64,000 bases of DNA from Thiocystis violascens DSM 198 (lineage in GTDB: Bacteria; Pseudomonadota; Gammaproteobacteria; Chromatiales; Chromatiaceae), in the NCBI RefSeq assembly GCF_000227745.2, contig NC_018012.1, forward strand, positions 2,154,501-2,218,500. Reading direction: 5' to 3'. This document shows positions 16,830 through 26,525 of the stretch, piece by piece. The notes below the pieces were generated by a model. It saw nothing but the letters and a program-made list of their open reading frames with translations. It made no database searches and was not told the DNA's origin. Positions within the stretch are counted from its first letter, which is position 1. Each line of letters starts with the position of its first letter. The position numbers were made by a program, and so were the translations under genes.

Positions 16830-18178
16830 GATTCGTCTCCCGTGCATTTCCCAGCGGCTTCGTCGGGCGGTGCGATGTCATTCCGCCCGAATGTCTCGAT
16901 CGCCGCACGCAACTCCACATGCTTCGCGGCCTGTTCGCCAAGGGAAACGCCGGCAACGATCGCATCCCATGCCTGACGGATGCTCGCCGCCCCCCCTCGG
17001 GGCCCCATCGGATGACCAAAGACGCCGCGGCCCGGAACGAATCCGAAATCGATCGTACCAACCTTATCGTAGACGCCCTTCAATGTCCCGGCCCAATCGC
17101 TCCCGCCAGGGACAGGCAAGCTAGGCTTGATCGCGCCCATGGGTGCAAGACAGGCGGCAACATTCTCTCTCACTTCGTCATCCGACGAATGCATTCGCTC
17201 CCCAAACCCCGGCATGATAATCGCGTCGAACCCCGCGAGCCGCTGGAGTTTGGCAAAAACCCTGGAATGAACGCCAAAGTTGGGAAGACGGCTGAACGGG
17301 GCGATAAAGGGGAAATGCGCAATCAGCGGCACACGCGCGTGTCGACGCAGCATGCGGACCGCGCTCAAACCGACGGGCATCGCGTTGATCAGCAGGGCGT
17401 TCGCGCCATTCGCGACGGCGATATCATGTAAGTCGATCAGACGCTCCACTTCATCCGTGATGTTTGCGAGATAGAACTTTGGACATCCCGTTGCCTGCTC
17501 TGCCCGTTGCCGTGCCGCGCCCAAGAGTTCCGAGCGCCGCGCCAGCGGACACCATTCGGTGTCGCCCAGCATCTCGTCGTCCTTAGCAATATCCAGTCCG
17601 CCCAGCCAGCTTTGATAACCCAGGTCGCTGAAAGCTTCTGGTGGCAACCCGATATTCGGCTTGATCACGCCAAAGAAGAGTGGCCGATCATAGACCTGAA
17701 GCAGGTCACGGAGTCCTTCGACCCCAAAACGCGGCCCCTCGAACTCGGCCAGATAGGCATCCGGTAAATGAATGTCCAGCAGTTTGACGACCGGTGCTCC
17801 GGGCGAAAAGAACGTGCCTTCTCCGCAGACGGCGCTCAAGAGATTGGGCAAGCGGGGACCGAAATTCCCATGCGGATGAGCGATCGTCACCCGGCAAGCC
17901 TGCACGTCACCACCCTGAGAATGAGCGATTCCGTAGCTGAATCCGGGCCGACCCGATTCCAGAACGGTCAGGTCGACGACCCGCGCGGCAAAACGCGGCC
18001 TGAGGTCTTCGGATGAACCGACGCGCCGCCATTGAGCCGTCGACTGCTCGGAACAGAAATGCGCCGCCGCGATCCGTGGATCGCCGATACATTCGAGATA
18101 GTAATCGAGAATGATATAGGCATCCGGGTTCAACGCGGCCGCATCGGCGAAGAACCCCGACCAATCGGAATCCTTCAT
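16826..18178 (-). CDS. RuBisCO-like protein, form IV
   Basis: A 450-residue RuBisCO large-subunit homologue that is probably not a carboxylase. The N-terminal domain starts [20 protein letters not shown]. Active-site strands are recognisable: GVIKPNIGL, where the second Lys of the true KPKxGL motif is Asn; [10 protein letters not shown], keeping the carbamylation Lys and the two metal acids; and later [10 protein letters not shown] and [20 protein letters not shown] replacing loop regions. This pattern fits the IV-Photo group found in green and purple sulfur bacteria, linked by mutant work in Chlorobium to sulfur oxidation and stress; the exact reaction is not known. yjbQ ends 3 bp upstream and idi overlaps its stop, so the three are one transcription unit. 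Confidence 0.9.
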   Translation of the reverse strand: MKDSDWSGFFADAAALNPDAYIILDYYLECIGDPRIAAAHFCSEQSTAQWRRVGSSEDLRPRFAARVVDLTVLESGRPGFSYGIAHSQGGDVQACRVTIAHPHGNFGPRLPNLLSAVCGEGTFFSPGAPVVKLLDIHLPDAYLAEFEGPRFGVEGLRDLLQVYDRPLFFGVIKPNIGLPPEAFSDLGYQSWLGGLDIAKDDEMLGDTEWCPLARRSELLGAARQRAEQATGCPKFYLANITDEVERLIDLHDIAVANGANALLINAMPVGLSAVRMLRRHARVPLIAHFPFIAPFSRLPNFGVHSRVFAKLQRLAGFDAIIMPGFGERMHSSDDEVRENVAACLAPMGAIKPSLPVPGGSDWAGTLKGVYDKVGTIDFGFVPGRGVFGHPMGPRGGAASIRQAWDAIVAGVSLGEQAAKHVELRAAIETFGRNDIAPPDEAAGKCTGDES

Positions 18179-18181
18179 GCG

Positions 18182-18610
18182 CTAACGAACTCCAGAAACC
18201 TGCACCGCAAGTGTTCGCTCATCGCGGGGGCCGTCCAGTTCAAGAAAAAAGATGGATTGCCAACCGCCAAGGAGGAGTTCGCCGTTTGATACTAAAATAG
18301 TCGCAGAGGAATTCATGAACAGACCCAGTAGATGGGAGTGCGCATTGAGCCGGCCATCGACAGGATTGTCGTTGTGTCGGTAGTCCGCATCGCTCGGAGC
18401 GAGCCGATTCAGGAAATCGAGCATATCCTGCTGCAACTTCGGCTCCCGTTCGTTCAGTGCAACGAATGCAGTCGAATGAGTCGAGCAAATCGTCAACTGG
18501 CCATCTCGCACCCGATGACGAGAATATATCTGCTGGATCCGCTCGGTGATATCGATGATCTCGATCGGCGTGCGGGTCGGCAACGCAAGACGTTCATGAT
18601 GAAAAAACAT
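18182..18610 (-). CDS. yjbQ: YjbQ family protein (UPF0047)
   Basis: A 142-residue protein of the YjbQ/UPF0047 family. Motifs are ITERIQQIYSRHRVRDGQLT, CSTHSTAFVALNE (the conserved Thr-His-Ser-Thr), NAHSHLLGLFMNSSATILV, and a C-terminal QSIFFLELDGPRDERTLAVQ. YjbQ proteins have been reported to have weak thiamine-phosphate-synthase activity, but the physiological role is unsettled. Here it is the first gene of the yjbQ-RLP-idi unit and lies 78 bp after pufA3, so it may be reached by read-through from puf. Confidence 0.85.
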   Translation of the reverse strand: MFFHHERLALPTRTPIEIIDITERIQQIYSRHRVRDGQLTICSTHSTAFVALNEREPKLQQDMLDFLNRLAPSDADYRHNDNPVDGRLNAHSHLLGLFMNSSATILVSNGELLLGGWQSIFFLELDGPRDERTLAVQVSGVR

Positions 18611-18688
18611 AGGTAGGACTTAAACAACCACGGGCGAGGCGAATGTTCGGCATTCCCCCGCCCGTCGGTATATGGACTACTGACTGTC

Positions 18689-18883
18689 CTACTTTCCAGC
18701 CGGCAAAGGGGCCATCTGCGAGACAGCCGCAGGAGTCGCCTCCGAACCTTGCAACCAGTTGAAAGCCGGGCTGCTGAGCAGAATAAAGTGGATCAGCAGG
18801 GCAAGCACAAACAGGAACCCAAATAAGGCAACAAGCGTTCTGCGCGGATCGAAGATCTGCCAGAGTTTATACATCGCATTCAT
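18689..18883 (-). CDS. pufA: LH1 alpha polypeptide, third copy
   Basis: A 64-residue LH1 alpha. [20 protein letters not shown], then [20 protein letters not shown] with the BChl-ligand His, then FNWLQG and a 19-residue polar tail ending [17 protein letters not shown] is the diagnostic N-terminal segment of LH1 alpha. The ATG at 18881-18883 has AGGAG nine bases upstream; the inner ATG at 18872-18874 is an alternative. Last gene of the puf series, pairing with pufB at 18971-19114. Confidence 0.92.
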   Translation of the reverse strand: MNAMYKLWQIFDPRRTLVALFGFLFVLALLIHFILLSSPAFNWLQGSEATPAAVSQMAPLPAGK

Positions 18884-18970
18884 CGAGTCATCTCCTGAAT
18901 CATGACACGGGATGCGGCAGATATCTGCCGGCTTCCCGTCTTTATCCGTTGCGTGGCTGTACTGTAACTG

Positions 18971-19114
18971 CTACAGCCAGGGACGCCAGAGCCATGCCAA
19001 GATATGAGCAATGATCACGATACCAAAAAACATGGTCATGCTCTGTGTGAAGATGGCATGAAACTCTTGAGCCTCTGCATCGGTCAGCCCGGTCATGCTT
19101 TTTTGGTCAGCCAT
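18971..19114 (-). CDS. pufB: LH1 beta polypeptide, third copy
   Basis: A 47-residue LH1 beta: [47 protein letters not shown]. The [10 protein letters not shown] amphipathic start, the His in IIAHIL and the WLWRPWL end are all conserved. Very close to the first copy (23096-23239), differing at four or five N-terminal residues, while the second copy (19466-19609) is clearly different. Confidence 0.93.
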   Translation of the reverse strand: MADQKSMTGLTDAEAQEFHAIFTQSMTMFFGIVIIAHILAWLWRPWL

Positions 19115-19247
19115 TGAATTATCCTCTTATTAAATTATGCCAGTCGGCAATTACCGCGATCTACCCCGCGGCGGGGATTATTCTCAGCGCGTCCGACAGG
19201 TTTGCAATACATGCCCTTGGACGCTGCCGATAACCTGAAGTGGAGAC

Positions 19248-19382
19248 TTAAGCGCCACTCAACCAATTGAAAGCTGGGCTGCTGAGCAGGATGAAGTGGA
19301 TCAACAGTGCCAGCACGAGCAGAAACCCAAAGAGGGCAACCAGGGTTCTACGCGGATCAAAAATCTGCCAAAGTTTGTGCAT
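19248..19382 (-). CDS. pufA: LH1 alpha polypeptide, second copy
   Basis: A 44-residue LH1 alpha: [44 protein letters not shown]. It is nearly identical to the third copy through the membrane helix but stops right after it, with no C-terminal extension. Partner of pufB at 19466-19609. Found by reading the minus strand; shorter than most ORF cut-offs. Confidence 0.92.
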   Translation of the reverse strand: MHKLWQIFDPRRTLVALFGFLLVLALLIHFILLSSPAFNWLSGA

Positions 19383-19465
19383 GTGTATTCTCCGGTCTTT
19401 TAAGGTAGGCGCTGCTGAACACAACAATCGCCTTATCGCTCACGAACATGAAAAACCCCAAGCCA

Positions 19466-19609
19466 TTACAGCCAGGGACGCCACAACCACACGAGGATGT
19501 GTGCGACGACCACGATCCCCGTAAACGCGACGAAACTGGACACGAAGATACCGTGAAACTCTTTAGCTTCGTCTTCGTTCAGTCCAGACATCGAGCGGTT
19601 TTCAGCCAT
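19466..19609 (-). CDS. pufB: LH1 beta polypeptide, second copy
   Basis: A 47-residue LH1 beta: [47 protein letters not shown]. The membrane helix ([13 protein letters not shown]) differs from the other two betas ([13 protein letters not shown]), so LH1 rings built with it may differ in packing. It lies 166 bp after pufC, as in pufBALMC-B2A2-B3A3 clusters. Confidence 0.93.
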   Translation of the reverse strand: MAENRSMSGLNEDEAKEFHGIFVSSFVAFTGIVVVAHILVWLWRPWL

Positions 19610-19775
19610 TGGATGGTTCCTCGTTGATCGTCAGGCTGGCGAACTGGCTACACCAGCCACGCCAATCCTATCTCACATTCCGCAGCTTTTGCCATTTGAC
19701 AATCGCTACGGCCTTCTTTCTGTTTCCTGACGCCGGATAGACACCCGGCGCCATCCATGCCAACCGGCAAACCAG

Positions 19776-20873
19776 TTATAACTTCTGCGCGGTTGGCTCC
19801 GCCACTTCGACTGGAGCGGCTTCCACCGGAGCCGGCGCTACCGGAGCCTGCTCCACAGGCGCAGCCGCCTTGGTGGGGCCGGCCAATGCCGGATAATCCT
19901 TCAGCATCTTTGCCGCATACAGCGGTTTGTAAGCGCCTTGGTGACAGGTCACGCAGCTGATCTTGAAGGGATCGCCATATGGACCTTTCCGCGAGGCTGG
20001 GAGCACGTCATTCAGCGGCCAGATATAGTTCTGGTTGAGATCCCGTACATGACGGATCGCATACCAGGCCGTCGTCCGTTTCGGCGTACTCTGATCCCAG
20101 GCGAAGAACGAACGGGTGTTATGGCAGAAGGTGCAGTTGACGCCCAAGGCATCGGAGATCTGCATCATCAGCGCATAGGTCCACTCCGCCTGCTTGATGG
20201 ACGTCGTATTCCCCTCGGGCAGCGCCGTCGTTCCAATCACCCGAATCTCGTTTGCCTGATCGAGGAAAGGCGTGAACGGGTCATAAGGCAATGCCGAGTA
20301 GGCTGCGGTGGATGCCGCAATGTTCTGACCCGTCGGCTTCACGCCAGAGGGCTGACCCGGACCCGGATCCGTCACCCACACATACTTTGGAACCGGATTG
20401 CCGCGATGGCAGGTGTAACAGGTAATGCCTGTATCCGCCACGTGATCCTTCCAGTTCGCATTCGTTTGCTGGGTCATCTCGAACATCCGACGCGAAACCA
20501 CCTTGGTGTAGATGTTGTCGGACGCGAAATCGCCGGGAACGTGACAGTAATTACAGCCTTCCTTCGGCGAAACCCACAGGGTCACCGCCACCATCAGCCG
20601 GGTGAAATCCGCGACACTGAGGTCGCTCAACACCTGCACATTCTTATAAACGTCCGTTACCTTGGGGCCACCCGGTGCAGCCGCTGGAAGCGCCTCGGGC
20701 GGAATATTCGCCTTCACGCTCGCCTCAAGGAGGCGTGGATTGTAATTCTGCTCCATCCCCAATCCACGATATCCGATCTGCACCACTTCCGGCGGCGGAC
20801 GCTCGCAACCTAGCAGGAGCATGGAAGCGACAACCGCAACCAACGGGACTGCTGCGTGCTTTCCAATATTCAT
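19776..20873 (-). CDS. pufC: reaction-centre tetraheme cytochrome c subunit
   Basis: A 365-residue lipoprotein. The lipobox LLLGC (Cys about residue 23) follows a short signal, so the mature protein is acylated and held at the periplasmic face of the reaction centre. Four c-type heme motifs are present in order: CNYCH, CYTCH, CTFCH and CVTCH, with Met ligands in between (for example MQISDALG). It re-reduces the photo-oxidised special pair. The C-terminal 40 residues are Ala/Pro/Val-rich, longer than in many homologues. Its ATG overlaps the pufM stop by four bases. Confidence 0.96.
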   Translation of the reverse strand: MNIGKHAAVPLVAVVASMLLLGCERPPPEVVQIGYRGLGMEQNYNPRLLEASVKANIPPEALPAAAPGGPKVTDVYKNVQVLSDLSVADFTRLMVAVTLWVSPKEGCNYCHVPGDFASDNIYTKVVSRRMFEMTQQTNANWKDHVADTGITCYTCHRGNPVPKYVWVTDPGPGQPSGVKPTGQNIAASTAAYSALPYDPFTPFLDQANEIRVIGTTALPEGNTTSIKQAEWTYALMMQISDALGVNCTFCHNTRSFFAWDQSTPKRTTAWYAIRHVRDLNQNYIWPLNDVLPASRKGPYGDPFKISCVTCHQGAYKPLYAAKMLKDYPALAGPTKAAAPVEQAPVAPAPVEAAPVEVAEPTAQKL

Positions 20874-21844
20874 TGCGACACCCCCTGCAGCGTATATGGA
20901 TCCTGGACGAGCACGTCAATCGGATAGCTCGGCGCAACACCGTGCTTTACTGCCCAGAGATACCAATTATCGACGACCGTGCCGGTCAACAGGATGCCGA
21001 TGCCAGCGGTGATGACCGTCAGTACCGCGAACCACCAACTCCAGCGATGGATCGACTCCATCGAGGCATTGAAGCCCATGGTCCAGCGCCAGAACAGCGC
21101 GGCACGCTCAGCTGCCGTTCCTCTGTCCACGATTTGGTCGATCTCGCGATCACCACCAAATCGACTGACCGAAAGAATCGTTGCGCCATGCATTGCGAAC
21201 AGCAGAGCCGAACCATACAAGAACGCGATCGACAGCATGTGGAACGGGTTGTAATACAGATTTCCGTAGCGAATCGAGAAAGCTGCTGTCCAATCGAGAT
21301 GTGGAAAAATCCCGAAAGGCACGGCTTCTGCCCAACTTCCCATCATGACCGGGCGAATGAAACCCAGACTTAGATAGAAGAAGATTGCCGCAGCGAATGC
21401 CCAAGACAGATGCTGACTCATTCCCAAGGCTTCGGCACGTTTATAGGTACGAACCCACCAGAGAAGAATCGACACGGTCAGGAAGAAACCCGCCATCAAC
21501 CACCAGCCACCTTCGGATAAAGGCGGAATGCTCAGGCCATACGCCGGGGCGGGCGGCTCAAGCGCGAGCCAGAAAAAGTTCTTCACGAACTCGATCGGAC
21601 TCCAGTCCACGGATGCCAGCATGCTAAAGCCGATAATCCCAAGCGCCACAAAGCCAAAGATCAACGACAAGGTACCGGTAAACCCGAGATAGAGCGGTCC
21701 AATCTGCGCATCCCCGATCTTCCCTAACCAATAGGAGAAAATCGGCTTACCAATCCGCGGCAGACTGCCTTTGGGCAGGTCAACCCCGGGATAGGCCGGA
21801 GAGCGTACCTGCACACTGTTAAAAATATTCTGATATTCAGGCAT
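20870..21844 (-). CDS. pufM: photosynthetic reaction centre M subunit
   Basis: A 324-residue membrane protein with five helices. It begins [20 protein letters not shown] and carries [20 protein letters not shown] with the special-pair His, [19 protein letters not shown] with the non-heme iron His and the Glu ligand (GDREIDQI), and [14 protein letters not shown] with the second iron His. Binds BChl, BPhe and QA together with PufL. Complete and in the canonical L-M-C order. Confidence 0.97.
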   Translation of the reverse strand: MPEYQNIFNSVQVRSPAYPGVDLPKGSLPRIGKPIFSYWLGKIGDAQIGPLYLGFTGTLSLIFGFVALGIIGFSMLASVDWSPIEFVKNFFWLALEPPAPAYGLSIPPLSEGGWWLMAGFFLTVSILLWWVRTYKRAEALGMSQHLSWAFAAAIFFYLSLGFIRPVMMGSWAEAVPFGIFPHLDWTAAFSIRYGNLYYNPFHMLSIAFLYGSALLFAMHGATILSVSRFGGDREIDQIVDRGTAAERAALFWRWTMGFNASMESIHRWSWWFAVLTVITAGIGILLTGTVVDNWYLWAVKHGVAPSYPIDVLVQDPYTLQGVSQ

Positions 21845-21860
21845 TGTAGTCTCCTAGATC

Positions 21861-22697
21861 CTACCAGAGCGGGAGCTCAAGCCACCAGTTCCACCATTCC
21901 GGCCATCCGCGCGTCCAGAAAGGCCCACTGATAACGATACACACCGCACTCCAGAATACGGCGCTAAGGGCCAGGAACAGACCTAAGCGATGGATGGCAA
22001 GCGCGCCAATGGAGTAGCCAACGATATCCCGGAAGAAGGTGTTCTCGTGCTCGCTGGTCTTGACGGTTTCGCCTTCCTGAGGATTCGTCACGGACAGAAT
22101 CAGGGAGCCGTGCATCGACAGCGCCAAGGCGTTCGTGAAGAAGAAGGTGATCGCCAGCATGTGAGCCGGGTTGTAATGGAAATGCAGGAATTGGTATCCG
22201 ACATTCGAGACCCAGTCGAGGTGGCTCAGGATTCCATAGGGGAAACCATGACCCCAACCGCCGAGCAGGATTGGCCGAACCACCACGAGCACGAGGTAGG
22301 CGGCAATCGCAAAGGAGAATGCGAAAGGAACGTGGAAACCGATACCGAGCTTGCGGCAGATCTCAACTTCTCTCAGCGCCCAGGAAACAAATGCACCGAT
22401 TGCGCAAAGCGTAATGATTTGCCATAGACCGCCTTCGGTCATCGGAGCCATTTGCAAGCCGTAGCTGAGATCAGGGGGAGCGATGCTGATCTGCCAGAGA
22501 TTAAAGGTTTGAAGTTCCGCGTTTGGACCGATGGTGGCGCCCAGGACGATCAGGAGCGTTCCTAGCAGTGCGAAGAAGAACGCCGACACTCCGAAGAAGC
22601 CGACATAAAACGGCCCCACCCAGAAGTCGAATAGGTCTCCCCCTATCAGCGTCCCGCCACGGACGCGGTATTTTTTCTCAAAACTGAGCATGGCCAT
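21861..22697 (-). CDS. pufL: photosynthetic reaction centre L subunit
   Basis: A 278-residue membrane protein: [20 protein letters not shown] at the start, [20 protein letters not shown] with the BChl His ligands, and [20 protein letters not shown] with the iron-ligand His. The C-terminus ends [11 protein letters not shown]. Pairs with PufM; the gene starts after two hairpins that separate it from pufB1A1 (22716-22795), and pufM follows 16 bp after its stop. Confidence 0.97.
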   Translation of the reverse strand: MAMLSFEKKYRVRGGTLIGGDLFDFWVGPFYVGFFGVSAFFFALLGTLLIVLGATIGPNAELQTFNLWQISIAPPDLSYGLQMAPMTEGGLWQIITLCAIGAFVSWALREVEICRKLGIGFHVPFAFSFAIAAYLVLVVVRPILLGGWGHGFPYGILSHLDWVSNVGYQFLHFHYNPAHMLAITFFFTNALALSMHGSLILSVTNPQEGETVKTSEHENTFFRDIVGYSIGALAIHRLGLFLALSAVFWSAVCIVISGPFWTRGWPEWWNWWLELPLW

Positions 22698-22715
22698 TGT
22701 AAAACCCTCTGCTGG

Positions 22716-22795
22716 GGAGGCAGCCTGGCCGGATGCCTCCTCTTAGCACTGTCGGCGGTAGGTGAGGCTTGCCATGGGGTATTGCCTCGCCCGCC
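22716..22795 (-). promoter_or_regulatory. pufA-pufL intercistronic hairpins
   Basis: Two inverted repeats lie in the 117-bp gap between pufA1 and pufL. GGAGGCA (22716-22722) pairs with TGCCTCC (22734-22740). A larger imperfect one pairs GGCGG and GAGGC (22754-22768) with GCCTC and CCGCC (22784-22795). In Rhodobacter capsulatus, hairpins at this place protect the pufBA segment from 3' exonucleases and raise LH1 over reaction-centre output; the same job is likely here. Confidence 0.65.
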
Positions 22796-22814
22796 ACCCC
22801 CGTCAAGGACGCGA

Positions 22815-23012
22815 TTACCGTTGCGGTACAACCGGCGTCACTTGTTGGACCGAAGCGGCTGGAACGCCATCTTCGAGCCAATTGAACTCGGCGGTGCTGA
22901 GCAGAATCATGTGAATAGCAAGGCCCAGAACGATCAGGAAAGCGCCCAGCGCAATCAAAACCACACGGGGGTCAATCAGCAGCCAGATTTTCCACAGATC
23001 AGATGAAATCAT
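22815..23012 (-). CDS. pufA: LH1 alpha polypeptide, first copy
   Basis: A 65-residue LH1 alpha: [40 protein letters not shown], then [11 protein letters not shown] and a tail rich in Val, Gln and Pro. [11 protein letters not shown] and the His in LAIHMIL are conserved. It is the most divergent of the three alphas (the others have [10 protein letters not shown]), consistent with an old split. Partner pufB1 lies 83 bp upstream in transcription. Confidence 0.93.
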   Translation of the reverse strand: MISSDLWKIWLLIDPRVVLIALGAFLIVLGLAIHMILLSTAEFNWLEDGVPAASVQQVTPVVPQR

Positions 23013-23095
23013 TGATTTTCTCCACGAATCATTAAGTAATGGGTTCCGCTTACGGCCGGCTCATTGCTGAATGCCAGCCCATCACCCAACAACGA

Positions 23096-23239
23096 CTACA
23101 GCCAGGGGCGCCACAGCCAGGCAAGGATGTGCGCAATAATGACGATACCGAAGAACATCGTCATGCTCTGCGTGAAGATGCCATGAAACTCTTGAGCTTC
23201 AGCGTCGGTCAACCCGGTCATGCTGGTATTGTCAGCCAT
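23096..23239 (-). CDS. pufB: LH1 beta polypeptide, first copy
   Basis: A 47-residue LH1 beta: [47 protein letters not shown]. First gene of the puf operon, with about 360 nt of leader from the promoter at 23601-23632. No pufQ is seen between promoter and pufB, in line with gammaproteobacterial puf operons. Confidence 0.94.
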   Translation of the reverse strand: MADNTSMTGLTDAEAQEFHGIFTQSMTMFFGIVIIAHILAWLWRPWL

Positions 23240-23600
23240 CGATCAATCCTCCGAAATTAGGAGTTAAACCTCAGTTATGCCGCACTCAGCCCGTGCGGCG
23301 GGGGGTGCGCCGCAGCCAACCCGCCACGGCAGAGAAGCCACCCGATACACGGGCAAATTCTCGATACGCGACCCCTTAACGGGAACCGCGAAAAACCTTT
23401 ATCTCGACTCTTCCTCACCACACATCAGAGCGTTCACGTCCGCTCGACGAGCCCGGGGTTTTCCGCTGAATGCGCGTTTGATCGGAGCCAAGGCCAGAGG
23501 CAGAGTCTGAGTCTGAGACTCTTCGCCCTTCCCATTGCTGTTCGAATCGGTATGCGCGGACTTGGCGAAAAAGACCTAATTAGCGGGTGCCTGGATTAGG

Positions 23601-23632
23601 TGTCAGTCTAGCTTGACTGACACGGATGTCAA
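23601..23632 (-). promoter_or_regulatory. puf promoter with PpsR/CrtJ-like site
   Basis: Minus strand: -35 TTGACA (23627-23632), 16-bp spacer, -10 TAGACT (23605-23610). TGT (23601-23603) and, after N12, ACT (23616-23618) form a near-consensus repressor site with one deviation from TGT-N12-ACA. Spacing and placement match both puc promoters, which supports the call. Confidence 0.7.
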
Positions 23633-23639
23633 CCTACAT

Positions 23640-23959
23640 TTACACCTGATTTTGCGGGACATGACCGGGAACAGGAAGACGCCACCCGCAAGGCCGCCCC
23701 TCAGCGACCCGCGACGCCCCTGCCCTCGTTCAAAGAAAAATGGCGATCATGAATGCCCGAATCGCCTCTCGGCTCGGGGGAGTCGCCACATGGGATTTTG
23801 ATGGGTTCGCGTCACCTGCGATCGCCGATTTGCAGTCGGCGCTCCCGGCCGCCACGCCGATGCGCAGCGACCGCAAGCAACTCGGCAATCTCCGTGGATT
23901 CGATGGTCGTTTGAGGTGCGTGCCGAAAGGATCGGCAGACAGGGAGTCAACGGTCGCGA
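23640..23959. other. puf-bchZ gap
   Basis: Beyond the puf promoter this 320-bp stretch before the bchZ stop shows no convincing gene. Short open frames exist on both strands around 23730-23963 (for example AIADLQSALPAATP on plus), but they have no recognisable domain or RBS and look like dispersed intergenic repeat sequence. Confidence 0.4.
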
Positions 23960-25396
23960 TCAAACGTCCTGAGTTGCGACGACCCGCTCGGCGGTCACCC
24001 GTTCCTCGCCCGCATTGCGCGCGGCGCGTTCGGCGCCATCCCGCAGGCGTTTGGCGGCTGAAATCCGCACCAACACTGGCTGTGCATCGACGATCTGATC
24101 GAAGACCGCGCGCGCGTCCTCGTCCCAGGGAAGTTCGCGGTGCATCCGTGCCGGGGTGGGATCAACCTTGTCGAGATCCGTACCGAGCGGAATGATGTTG
24201 AACAGTGCGTCGAACAGCGCGTTGCAGACCTCTTGGACAAGATAGGTCGCGCCGGAATAGCCCATGAACGGCGTTCCGGTATGGCGCCGGATCACGGTGC
24301 CGGGGAAGGACGCAGGGATATAGGTCGCGCGCGCGCCGATCTCGGACAGATACATGCGTTCGTTGTAACTGCCGAAGACGATCAGCGGCGTCTTGTCGCG
24401 GATGGTCTGACGGATGAGATCGTTGTCCGGCTTGACGCCCGCCTTGCGCGCGAAGGCGAAATGACAGGGCAGCCCCAGTTCGTCTTCAAGAAAATGACGC
24501 AGGCCGCGGGCATAAGTCTCGGTCGCGGCGACGCCAAAACTGGCGGTGCCGAAAAAGTCCTGGGTGACCGAGCGCCACAGATCCCAGATGGGCTTGATGG
24601 TCGTGTGTTTCTCGCGCTCGATGAAGGGCTCGGGATCCAGCCCGAGCAGTTCGCCGAGCGTGCGCAGGAACTTGGTCGTGCTGTGCAGCCCGATCGGCGC
24701 CTGAAGGAAAGGACGCTCCAGCGCCTCGCACAGGGTCCGCCCGAACTCGCGATACAGACAGATATTCACCTCCGCGTCCGCCAGTTTCGACACCTCGTCC
24801 AGATGACTGCCCAGCGGGAAGGTCAGATTGATCTCGGCGCCGATCCCCTCCACCAGCCGGCGAATCTCGGCCAGATCGGAGGGCGAGTTGAAGGTGCCGT
24901 ACATCGGGCCGATGATGTTGACGCGGGGTCGCTCACCGGGTTGACGCGGCTTGCGCTGGGGGACAACACCCTTTTTTGGGCCAAACTGCGTCCACAACCA
25001 ATAGATGGCGCGGTTGGCGCTCTGCCATTGATCCTCGTCGATGGTGCGCGGCAGAAAGCGCAGGATATTGGTGCCTTCGGGCGTCACGCCCCCGCCGATC
25101 ATCTCGGCGATCGAACCGGTCACCACCACCGCCGGGCGCTTGGGATCCAGGGTTTGATAGGCGCGGCGCATCGCCTGCTCGGTCCCCTGCTGGCCGAGCT
25201 CCTCCTCGCCAAGCCCGGTCACCACCACCGGCAGCTCATGCGGCGGCAGACCGTCGGTGTAATGCAGAACGGCCGTCACGGGCAGGTTTTCGCAACCCAC
25301 CGGGCCGTCGATGATGACCTGAAGCCCCTTGATGGCGGCAAAGGCATAGACGGAGCCCCAATAACCGCCCGCGCGGTCGAGGTCATTGATCAACAT
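23960..25396 (-). CDS. bchZ: chlorophyllide a reductase subunit Z
   Basis: A 478-residue nitrogenase-like catalytic subunit that, with BchY and BchX, reduces ring B of chlorophyllide a to the bacteriochlorin. The ATG at 25394-25396 gives [20 protein letters not shown] at the N-terminus; GAGGG precedes it. GPVGCENLP (about residues 31-39) holds a cluster-ligand Cys, and [17 protein letters not shown] lies near the C-terminus as in other BchZ. It should follow bchY directly, but here 4.9 kb of accessory DNA intervenes, so it is cut off from the bchC promoter and must rely on another promoter in or before 25397-25665. Confidence 0.94.
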   Translation of the reverse strand: MLINDLDRAGGYWGSVYAFAAIKGLQVIIDGPVGCENLPVTAVLHYTDGLPPHELPVVVTGLGEEELGQQGTEQAMRRAYQTLDPKRPAVVVTGSIAEMIGGGVTPEGTNILRFLPRTIDEDQWQSANRAIYWLWTQFGPKKGVVPQRKPRQPGERPRVNIIGPMYGTFNSPSDLAEIRRLVEGIGAEINLTFPLGSHLDEVSKLADAEVNICLYREFGRTLCEALERPFLQAPIGLHSTTKFLRTLGELLGLDPEPFIEREKHTTIKPIWDLWRSVTQDFFGTASFGVAATETYARGLRHFLEDELGLPCHFAFARKAGVKPDNDLIRQTIRDKTPLIVFGSYNERMYLSEIGARATYIPASFPGTVIRRHTGTPFMGYSGATYLVQEVCNALFDALFNIIPLGTDLDKVDPTPARMHRELPWDEDARAVFDQIVDAQPVLVRISAAKRLRDGAERAARNAGEERVTAERVVATQDV

Positions 25397-25665
25397 TGCA
25401 AAGCGCCCTCTCGATTCAAACCGCGTCTTGACTGAGCGTGAACTTAACACCCTCGCCAGGGATCAGACTTGGCGGGTATAACACGACACTAAACGCGATT
25501 CGAATAAGTTAATGAAATCAGATTGCCAAACCCTGTCTCCAGCGGCAAGACGCGAACAGCAGCCCCTGCAATCGAGACGGGTTGCTCACGTTATCGAGAC
25601 GGGTTGCTCACGTTATCGAGTCCGACTGTGTCGAAGTAATGACTTAGTTTTTTGCGAGGTATGTC

Positions 25666-25923
25666 ATGCAAGCTTGGCCTGTAAAAGACGCGAAAGCGCG
25701 GTTTAGTAAATTATTAGATGCGTGCATTTCAGAAGGGCCACAAATGGTTACGAAACGTGGCTCTGAAGCTGTGGTTCTCGTTTCTGTCGATGTTTGGCGG
25801 CGGCTGCAAAATGCTGCGCAACCTTCCTTAAAGCAACTCTTGTTGTCTGACGTTGGGCGAGCAGATTTGGTGATTCCTACGCGCGGTCATACGCGTCGTT
25901 GTCACGACCAAGGTTTGGAATAA
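25666..25923 (+). CDS. Phd/YefM-type antitoxin (C-terminus probably frameshifted)
   Basis: An 85-residue antitoxin. MQAWPVKDAKARFSKLLDAC and the following EGPQMVTKRGSEAVVLVSVD form the Phd/YefM DNA-binding domain. The C-terminal toxin-binding part runs KQLLLSDVGRADLVIPTRGH, then TRRCHDQGLE, which departs from the usual ending and runs into the remains of a vapC gene. GCGAGG precedes the ATG. Phd-type antitoxins repress their operon and neutralise VapC or Doc toxins; with the toxin decayed this copy is an orphan. Confidence 0.75.
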   Translation: MQAWPVKDAKARFSKLLDACISEGPQMVTKRGSEAVVLVSVDVWRRLQNAAQPSLKQLLLSDVGRADLVIPTRGHTRRCHDQGLE

Positions 25924-25924
25924 T

Positions 25925-26035
25925 TTCGTATATTTTCTTGATACGAAAAGTATTTCCGAGCATCGACGCCAGAAACCTCATGGTATCGTCGTGTCTTGGC
26001 TTCAGAGTGTTGAAGATAAAGACTTGTTCGCTTGA
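25925..26035 (+). pseudogene. vapC (PIN-domain toxin) N-terminal remnant
   Basis: Directly after the Phd antitoxin, a frame reads FVYFLDTKSISEHRRQKPHG, then IVVSWLQSVEDKDLFA and a stop at 26033-26035. This is the N-terminal third of a VapC PIN domain (the Asp of LDT is the first catalytic acid). The start codon is missing and the remaining two thirds, with the other acidic residues, are gone. So the toxin is dead. Confidence 0.7.
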
Positions 26036-26043
26036 CAGACGTG

Positions 26044-26217
26044 TTAGCCCCCAGTCTTTTTTAGTAAATACTTTGGACCTGGATTCAATAAGGGCCTTTG
26101 AGATTTTACTTCACGCTCGCGAAGAGCGGCAGCGATGCGTTTGATATCATGACCATAAGCCGCAACATGTTCTTCACGGTATTTACGAACTTCGTCAACA
26201 ATAGGATCTTTCGTCAT
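26044..26217 (-). CDS. small protein next to a PIN-domain remnant
   Basis: A 57-residue, charged, helical protein: MTKDPIVDEVRKYREEHVAA, YGHDIKRIAAALREREVKSQ, then a basic tail. ATG 26215-26217 is preceded by GGAAG. Proteins with this start are often found beside PIN-domain toxins in bacteria and cyanobacteria, so it may be the antitoxin partner of the broken PIN gene at 26195-26525. The role is not established. Confidence 0.5.
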   Translation of the reverse strand: MTKDPIVDEVRKYREEHVAAYGHDIKRIAAALREREVKSQRPLLNPGPKYLLKKTGG

Positions 26218-26525
26218 GACTACTTCCAAGTTCTTCTGGAGAACATAACTGAGGGCATACGTAGCCAAAGAATTCCACAACCAGAACAATAGATTTCTTG
26301 GTTTCAGCGTTGTTGATATGCTTGAATTTCCATGTGAGCAAATAATCCGCTCCCTGGGTTGCCGCAATCCGATATGAAGAGCGTCGTCTTCGATTCATCT
26401 CAGCTCAAAGCGTCCTTTCTCGTTTTCCCACCAATCAAGCGTTATTGCCTGACGACCGGCAATCACAATGTCACGCTAGGACGTGAGGCAAGGTAACTGA
26501 TGACCGAAGATTCGATATAGGCCAC
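26195..26525 (-). pseudogene. PIN-domain (VapC-like) toxin gene, frameshifted
   Basis: Pieces of one PIN protein lie in different frames on the minus strand. The N-terminal piece reads VAYIESSVISYLASRPS, continued in another frame by RDIVIAGRQAITLDWWENEK and GRFELR. The C-terminal piece at 26195-26398 has GADYLLTWKFKHINNAETKK and PQLCSPEEL. At least one frameshift and an internal loss separate them. The pieces fit a toxin whose partner is the 57-residue ORF that overlaps its end. Confidence 0.6.

Noticed and set aside
16826..18178. Genuine RuBisCO large subunit
   Set aside because: The active-site KPKxGL is changed to KPNIGL and loop regions differ; no rbcS follows. The form IV RuBisCO-like assignment fits better.
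24140..25435. 431-residue plus-strand frame opposite bchZ
   Set aside because: Antisense shadow of bchZ; Arg/Gln/Gly-rich without domains.
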